A DNA stretch of 64,000 nt from Corinectria fuckeliana (Eukaryota; Ascomycota; Sordariomycetes; Hypocreales; Nectriaceae), in assembly GCA_019137255.1 (NCBI GenBank), contig WPDH01000378.1, positions 1 to 64,000 of the forward strand, read 5' to 3'. The notes beneath the pieces were generated by a model, which saw nothing but the letters and a program-made list of their open reading frames with translations, was not told the DNA's origin and did not search any database. Positions 57,701-64,000 of this stretch are shown here, piece by piece. Every line of letters starts with the position of its first letter. The stretch's first letter is position 1. The position numbers and the translations under genes were made by a program.

Positions 57701-59471
57701 CTCTGACGTGTTTCCACTTGGTGGACAAGACCGAGGACGGGGAATCGCGACTAGAGCTGGGGGCTACGGAGAATAGTATATAAAACCACGAATATCCTTG
57801 GTTTCTCCCAACACCCTGGAAATATTGTCAGTCTTAAGGCGAATGAACTTGGTACTTTTACCTAGCCGAAGTTGCACCACCGTGGTACGGTAGCCGGATC
57901 TTGACGTGTAGGCGACACCCAGACGCATCCAAATGATCAATCTTTAATCAATTATCGAAAACAATTGACTTTCAGCAAAAAGTCTACAGCTAGTACGTAA
58001 TATCCCTCGATAGAAGCTCTATATTACCCTAACATCTCAAGGCTGAGTCCTCTTTTTAGCTCACCCCGGTTAGAAGGATCGCTTCATGGCTACCTGAATG
58101 GTAATATTAAGTATTCACCTTTACGGTTTATTCTATGCAGCCACTTTTGACCGCTAAGAGATCATGTATCAGTCCTTTAGGGTCAATGCAATCCATGCAA
58201 TATTGTCTGATCACATCGCGAGGATGCTTGCCCGCAAAGGCTTCGAGTGGCGTATCAAGCCGTGTTAAGAGGATTCAATCATCACAATTATGGGAAGCTT
58301 GATGCCATGTTCGTACACGTGGAGCTCATTGGTGTTGCTAGCTGCGGCGCGGCCGAGTCTTGATGACATGGTCTCGACTGAATGGAGGGCCTGTGCTATC
58401 AAGGTGATGAAACTGCTGAGGTATTGGATAGACGATGTATCAGACGCCGCAAGCTGGCTGGTGGTTTTGGAAGAGAGCTCGCAATATTCACACCGGAGCC
58501 AGGATAGCAGTCATACAGGGAGAACGTATCTCAAACCATCTGTCGCATTGACCCATCGCCCACGATAAAAACACGTCAGCGAGATCAGAACTAGACCCCT
58601 GCCCACCATCGCCTCGTTCGATGTTGGAATAAAGTGCTTTGTTTCTTTCTTGAGGGAGTCCTCCCGGATGAGCAATTTCGTCAGTGGCCACCATCCACAT
58701 ACGCCAGCTTCCTTGGCGAGCTGACAAAGAACACAGGTCACGTATGCTAGTACGAAGTAGAGGCGTAGCCACGGCCGAGACACCGGGAACTCTCAGGGGC
58801 TCAAGGTTGAGTGGCTGGCTAAAGACGGCGCCTCGGAAGAGATGCCGCCACATCTGCACAATTCAGCTGGACAAGACTCGTTCGGAATCTCGGCAGCGCG
58901 TAGTTCGACGCTCTGTTTCATTCTACACCCAAAGTCTCCATGCGCTAGTGTCTCTCGGATCAGTCGGCCGAGTGGAGATGTGCCGAGATTCCGGACTTGA
59001 CCGTGGCATGGCATCGTCATTGGCCAGGCACGGCGCTGTTCATCCGGGAGGCTGACTTGGTAGTGGTGGCATAATTTCACGTTACAGTCCAGCTGTCATT
59101 CTGACCTCAGGTTCTTGGTGACTTTTTGTCATGGCTCGGCGGTGCTTACACGTGTACTGACAGAGCATGAATGATCGATCGAACGAGAGCTTCTTTCTGT
59201 CTAGACCCGTCAGCGTTGCATGGAAAGGTGAGCTGGCTATGACGTAGGTGCATAAAGCCTTCTGTTTTGTCTAAGCTAAGGCTTAGAGCTCTGCATATGC
59301 AGGCTGAAACCAATTCGAAGGTTGCCGCGTTTAGTCCAGGCTTGCAGATGGTGATGAGGGGTAGCTGGGCTAGGTATATAACTACATCCGTGAGCTCTCG
59401 TCAGATGTTCCAGTGATCGACACATCCCGTATCAACCATATCCTAATCTCCCAGCTTTACCATCTATCAAC
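54784..59471. other. 4.7-kb stretch without a supported gene
   Basis: Composition changes along the region, with AT-rich parts (54.9-56.5 and 57.2-58.2 kb) and a more GC-rich part (58.3-59.1 kb). In the GC-rich part overlapping frames on both strands (58488-58859, 58511-58783, 58793-59080 minus; 58684-59055 plus) have no family features. A minus-strand run with VPGVS then RPWLRLYFVLAYVTCVLC might be a damaged coding piece. I see no terminal repeats or transposase. Confidence 0.4.
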
Positions 59472-59993
59472 ATGTTCGGCTTTGGTGCGTATCCATAAGC
59501 TGCAGGTCATCAAATGCGAGGCTAACGTGCTTGTCCAGACGAGGCACGTGAGAAGCGCGATGAGGTGTATGACGGCGGCCCCCATGAGAGCCATCTCAGC
59601 CACGAGGTCATCGCCGGCGGTGCTGCCTTTGAGGCCATGAAGAAGTTTGAGGACAGCCAGCGTAACAAGGGTATGCACCGATATACTTTTACTCTCTCTC
59701 CTCAGGTTTATTGACCATCGTTGATAGGCGAGAACGTCAGCCACGGTTTCGCCAAGGAACTTCTTGCTAGTTTCGCTGGCGCCGAGGTCGACAAGCTCGC
59801 TGAGACACGGGGAATGGACTTCATTGACAAGGAGAAGACTAAGCACCACGCGAAAAAGCAAGCTGAGCACCTCTACGACGAGCAATACTCGGACCAGGAC
59901 CAATATGACCCGTACGTTTTAAGAAACCGTTGATTGAATGTCACTGACTCGTATAGTAACCAATCCAGCCGTCACCCCTCGATGGACTACTAG
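59472..59993 (+). CDS. cipC: CipC-like antibiotic-response protein (DUF3759)
   Basis: Four exons (59472-59484, 59539-59670, 59728-59911, 59957-59993) with introns of 54, 57 and 45 nt give 121 residues; the first exon is only 13 nt. The product has MFGF then DEAREKRDEVYD, SHLSHEVIAGGAAFEAMKKF, HGFAKELLASFAGAEVDKL and a His/Lys-rich tail (KHHAKKQAEHLYDEQY), the full pattern of the concanamycin-induced CipC family. These small, abundant cytosolic proteins rise under antibiotic or hyphal stress; their mechanism is unknown. Length matches the family. Confidence 0.9.
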
Positions 59994-61031
59994 ATAGATG
60001 CTCAGCTACACTGTTGCGTTAGGAATCGCTTTCGGTCCGTTCAAATGCGCCACGAGTTGGCTAGCCATACATTTTGTCTTGATCTATCCCTTGTTTCCCT
60101 GCCGTGAAAATCCGTTGTCCAGCATGTGTTCATTATCCCAATACCTTTAGCTTCATCGAGCCATATGTCCTTCTCTAACCTCGATGGAGCCAATTGCTGC
60201 CATTTGACACAGGACCATTATAGATCTGCCTAGCCCCTTGAGAATCTTTGATGAAAGTCCCTTGAATTAAACAGCCTACTTTAAATAGCTTTCAAATAGG
60301 ATTCAGCTAGGGAGTATTTGCGGATAATCCTATTTGAAGGCTATTTAGTTCTTGTCTAAATACAATCTAAGCTAATATGAGACCAAAAGTGTAACTAGAG
60401 ATCTCTCTACCAGCACCTTTCTTAGATAATAACGGCGTTCTGTCAAGCCATTATAGCACAAATCCATTAACACAACCTGGAGACCCTAAGAGGGGATTGC
60501 CGTCTATCTCAACTTCAATTCCACTGTTCTCTTTAATCAAGGCACAATATGTTACGCGGGCCTTTTCTTATCAGTGGATGATAGAACTGCTCGGGCGACT
60601 GATCTCAGTATAATTCATCGCTCTACTACGCCTCTCACATTACCCCCCCGAAGTCATCAAGTGTGAGCTTTTGCCCGGTGGTAGACAACTAGCCGCCTGT
60701 TTACGGTCACACGCAATGTCTACGTCGGCCAGTCTCACAAAAGTTAGCCAACACAATTAGCATGGTTTATTAGTCAAGCACTGTGGACAAATACCCTTGT
60801 TGCCTAGAGGCAAACTCACAACAGTAAAGCGAGAATATTTGAAACAACATATAAAGAACAAAGGATAGAACAAGGGGCGAATATCCAATTGTTTCACATT
60901 GAAGGGCTGGTCAGGCTAACGCTAAAACCATGGATTAAATTCCATGACGACTGTGATGTTGAATTGCAATGTAAGTCTCCTCAATACTATAAGTTAATGC
61001 TACCCCTCCTAGCATTTTTGGTTGCTGGTTA
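59994..61031. other. AT-rich spacer with a foldback
   Basis: About 1 kb without coding sequence. It contains the inverted repeat at 60283-60346 listed separately. Confidence 0.5.
60283..60346. repeat. 21-bp inverted repeat (foldback)
   Basis: 60283-60303 and the reverse complement of 60326-60346 match at 20 of 21 positions (AAATAGCTTTCAAATAGGAT versus the copy with one C), separated by 22 bases. It may be a small MITE scar or a transcript hairpin. Confidence 0.65.
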
Positions 61032-61979
61032 CTAAACCCCATGAGGTACAATGCCAAGGCTCTTTAGTCTCTCTCGGCGAACATTATGTCGATAACGGAC
61101 GCCTAGGAACAAGAAGATGAGAGCCGTGACGTATTCTGCGAGCAAACACATCAAAGAGAAAGCCACTGCTGATCCAAACAGAGAATTCCAGATGGTTGAG
61201 GGATTCTCCACCGTGAATACACAAAGCAGTCCATAGATAGTACGCAAGACCAGTGCTGGAATGCTGGCAATGGCAAGCTTTACATACTGCCGGTACAGAT
61301 TAGATAGGCCGAGATCAGTTTGATATGGCGTATACTTACGAAGAACATTCCTGCAGCTATTCGATGGCTCTGAGTATAGAGATGAAGCAACTCCGCAGCG
61401 ATCAAGGCAAGCACAACAGCAAGCGTGACGTAGCCGACTTTGGATAGAGATCTTGCCGCTGTGACATGCGCATCGGAGCCACTGAGGCCCCCGCTTGCAG
61501 TTAGGAGAACAATCGCAGCGAGAAAGGCGACTCGTATAAGTTTGAGAAGCATGTTGGCGCGCTTATTCTGATCAATACTCGAGTTCAGACTGAAACATTA
61601 GCAAATAACTCAGCCATTTGGAGAGGTATCACAACATACATCAGGCGGAGAAACCCGACAAGGGAGATCAACAGTGGGATGAGACCGACATTAAGCAGAA
61701 CTGTGGTAGCAATGATCAAGCCAAGGTTTGTGGGATCGGACCCTCGAATGACTGTCAAAATTCCACCCGTAAATCGAACTTGGACAACAGGCTGTCAGTA
61801 GATGCCGTAACGCAAGGGCGGCGGTGAGACAACCTACAGAGAGAGAAAGTGACAAGAGGATAACACACAAGGCGAAGGCCATGATCCCATCCACGAACAA
61901 GGTTAAATAGTGCAATGGGAAGTATAGGTAGGTAAAAGACGACCTGGGCGATTCCAGCAGCTGTGTGCGAGCTGACCAT
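61032..61979 (-). CDS. Integral membrane protein, DUF7702-like
   Basis: Four exons: 61838-61979, 61640-61778, 61340-61589, 61032-61286; introns 50-59 nt; 261 residues. About seven hydrophobic segments: near residues 7-27 (AQVVFYLPILPIALF), 37-52, 62-90 (GLIIATTVLLNVGLIPLLIS), 105-125, 133-155, 178-198 and 218-240. The spliced FSLFRFTGGILTVIRGS and the VLRTIYGLLCVFTVENP segments match the fungal multi-span family I know as DUF7702. Ends in a short basic cytosolic tail. Function unknown; possibly a sensor- or transporter-like protein. It is divergent to the regulator gene starting at 62558. Confidence 0.78.
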
Positions 61980-62557
61980 TCTGGAGGGTAGGTAAGGATA
62001 GACTCAGAACGTGACAATGAATGCATGATTCAAAGACTGACTAGCATCGGGGAGGCTGGTTCATTTATATTCCTCTAAGCTTGAAATGAACGACAAAGAG
62101 TATCCCACGCATCAATACAGCCCGCGGACATAGCCCTCAAAAACCACTAATTAATGCCTGAAGAGGAGTAACGTTGGAATTTTGATTGAATGTTCTATTG
62201 CCGATTCTCCATGATCGTATGCCAAGACCACGGCCAAGCCACACGATGAGCCAGCTCTCGCAGAATGCAGCCAGAGTAGGCTTAGTTACTCAATGGTCTA
62301 GCAATGCCTCGCTTGGATTGGTCAAAGTTGAGCTGTGTCCCGTAAGTAATTCGGCCGACTAAAATATTGCTCCACCGCGTTCCGCATAGCCTCAAGAAAC
62401 AACCGTATTTTTCATCCTGGATAAAGCGGACCCCAGGCAGAAAGAAACCCTCTCTTCTCCCGACGCGACTATTGCATCTCGTAGATACTGGATAACGGGA
62501 GTAGTGATCGTCTCTGGATCTCTGAAAGACCTAACTGAAACCACACCCGCCACCACA
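61980..62557. other. Divergent promoter region
   Basis: Nearly 580 bases between the membrane protein gene and the Zn2Cys6 gene, which point away from each other. No specific site recognised. Confidence 0.5.
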
Positions 62558-64000
62558 ATGGTAGGCGTTGCCGAGCGTTCAAAGGCATGCCACACCTGCA
62601 AAGAAAGGAAAGTCAAGGTCGGTTGTCCCTCACCACATTCACTATCTCCATTCATCTAGACCTATGCTGATAAAACGCTTCTAAAGTGCGGTGGCGAGAA
62701 TCCCCATTGCATAAACTGCCTCAAGTCCGGCCGCTCATGTGCAGGCTATCAGAAGAAGCAAGCCTTCATCCTCTCCCAATATACAAAGACGTCCATGACC
62801 GAAACATCCCAGGGCACGATACAGCACGCGTACGAGGCTGGGGCCGCTCCTTTGTTACTATCGCGTTGGAGACGAAGCCAGTCGTTGCGCCACTCGTCAT
62901 ATACACGAAAGGACGATGCTTTCCAAAATCACCAAGTCGCCCCAGTACTATGCATGCCTAACTACGTATCCCCACGCAACGTCTCTAGAGATCAATTTCT
63001 AGCCTTCTTTATCGATGACCAGTTTCCACCAACTGGGCTTAGTCAAGTTCACCCGGGTGCCCATCGCAAGTGGCTCCTTCAACTGACTGGCATCGCTTCG
63101 CTATCCCCGGCTCTGGAACATGCAATGTTGGCACTCGGCACCGCAAAACTCGGACAGAAAGGTGGACATGAAGCTTTGGTCCGTCATAGCTTACCGCTAT
63201 ACATAAGAGGTCTGCGCGAACTCCAGCGCGCCATCGATAGTCCCATGACACGGTACGACAAGCAAACCATTGCCGCCTGTGTGATGCTCGGCATGTATGA
63301 ATTCTCCGAGTGCCCTGGCCGGACGGTCGGGGGGTATATGGAACACTACCAGGGGGCTATGGTACTTCTCCAGTTGCGAGGACCGAAAGAGCATGTCGAA
63401 GGACTGGCGCATGATGTCTTCCAGGTGCTGAGGATGCATACGGTAAGTTTGAAGGAGTGTCAGTGGTATTTGTATGTAGGCACTGACTGCTTCCAGGCGT
63501 ATCAGGGTCTAAGACAACGTCAAGCAACGTTCCTAGCCCAGCCCGAGTGGATGGAGGAGCCGTGGAGTTCAAAACCCAAAGGTTCTCAGGACCTCCTTCT
63601 CGACATATTCCTTTGCATTCCAAGTGTCTTAGCCAGGACGGACACCGTATTTTCCCTGTCACATTCCACAAATGTCTTCAACGGCGGTCTGGGAATCCTC
63701 GATTTGTGCCTGGAACTTGACAAGAAGCTCAACGAGTGGTTTTCCACCTATCAGGCTGCGGCAGGCTCTCTATACTGGCCCGAGTTGTCGACTATTAACA
63801 GCTCGACTGACTGTCCAGAACGGGGTAAAGCATTCCCTGTGTCGCTTCACTTTCCATCTTACACTGTCGCGGAAACCATGATTTTATACTGGACCGTTCA
63901 ACTTCTCCTGAACGCTCATATTTGTTCTCTTCACTTCAGATTATCTTCCCTCGAGGGCATAACAGCATGGCATCATACTCGGAATACTGCCCTTTCCAGC
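62558..64000 (+). CDS. Zn2Cys6 transcription factor, truncated by window end
   Basis: Exons 62558-62617, 62687-63442 and 63497 to beyond 64000; introns 69 and 54 nt. The first intron splits the zinc cluster, which spliced reads CHTCKERKVKCGGENPHC and INCLKSGRSC, the perfect C-x2-C-x6-C-x6-C-x2-C-x6-C at residues 11-38. The donor of intron 1 (GTCGGT) is weak. After a basic linker, the region FFIDDQFPP...ALEHAMLALGTAKLG and ACVMLGMYEFSECPG...YMEHYQGAMVLLQLRGP is the fungal_trans_2 type helical domain found in many regulators of C6 type. The frame stays open to the last base, so the C-terminus lies outside the window. Confidence 0.87.

Noticed and set aside
58488..59080. Overlapping frames on both strands in a GC-richer patch
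   Set aside because: No family features; overlapping frames on both strands are expected by chance in GC-rich DNA. The minus-strand VPGVS/RPWLRLYF run is too weak to call.
1..64000. CRISPR arrays, bacterial operons or ribosome binding sites
   Set aside because: The window is eukaryotic; no regularly spaced repeats were seen.

Overview
The window is nuclear DNA from a filamentous ascomycete (Pezizomycotina, probably Sordariomycetes; I cannot name the species). Reasons: protein-coding genes carry short (about 45-70 nt) spliceosomal introns with fungal branch points, five genes encode Zn2Cys6 regulators or a regulator remnant-like segment, and there are typical fungal families (CipC, AflR-type regulator, PF17111 N-terminal segment, GH49 dextranase, DIT1-type isocyanide synthase). 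I rebuilt exon structures by reading both strands; where I give exon borders, the phases add up to an intact reading frame.

Left part (1-12.7 kb): sparse. It has a 341-bp MITE-like inverted-repeat element, a tRNA-Asn(GTT) gene interrupted twice (a 9-nt insert at the usual 37/38 site and a 55-nt insert in the D loop that has spliceosomal-type GTAAGT / CTAAC / AG signals), a Upc2-like Zn2Cys6 regulator, a ribonuclease H, a GNAT acetyltransferase, a small two-exon orphan, a decayed norsolorinic-acid-ketoreductase-like SDR and a conserved fungal orphan.

Catabolic block (13.2-24.2 kb): a dimethylglycine/sarcosine-dehydrogenase-type flavoenzyme ending in SKL, a six-exon Zn2Cys6 regulator, a sarcosine/pipecolate-oxidase-type flavoenzyme ending in AKL, and a divergently transcribed Rieske oxygenase of choline/glycine-betaine monooxygenase type. 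Together they suggest stepwise N-demethylation of glycine betaine (betaine to dimethylglycine to sarcosine to glycine), with the two flavoenzymes in peroxisomes.

Secondary-metabolite block (28.6-43.5 kb): an MFS transporter, an A-T-acyltransferase NRPS-like enzyme, a divergently transcribed stand-alone isocyanide synthase, an AflR-type regulator, an SDR and a stand-alone thioester-reductase-type protein. The NRPS-like enzyme plus the isocyanide synthase reproduce, as two genes, the domain set of the single copper-responsive CrmA protein of Aspergillus fumigatus. A CCCH zinc-finger gene with a GC-AG intron lies just to the left.

Right part (43.9-64 kb): an SGNH esterase, an F-box/LRR pseudogene, a class I aminotransferase, a decayed secreted-protein-like gene, an aldehyde dehydrogenase, a secreted GH49 dextranase, a 4.7-kb stretch in which I find no gene, a four-exon CipC gene, a membrane protein of DUF7702 type and a Zn2Cys6 regulator cut by the window end.
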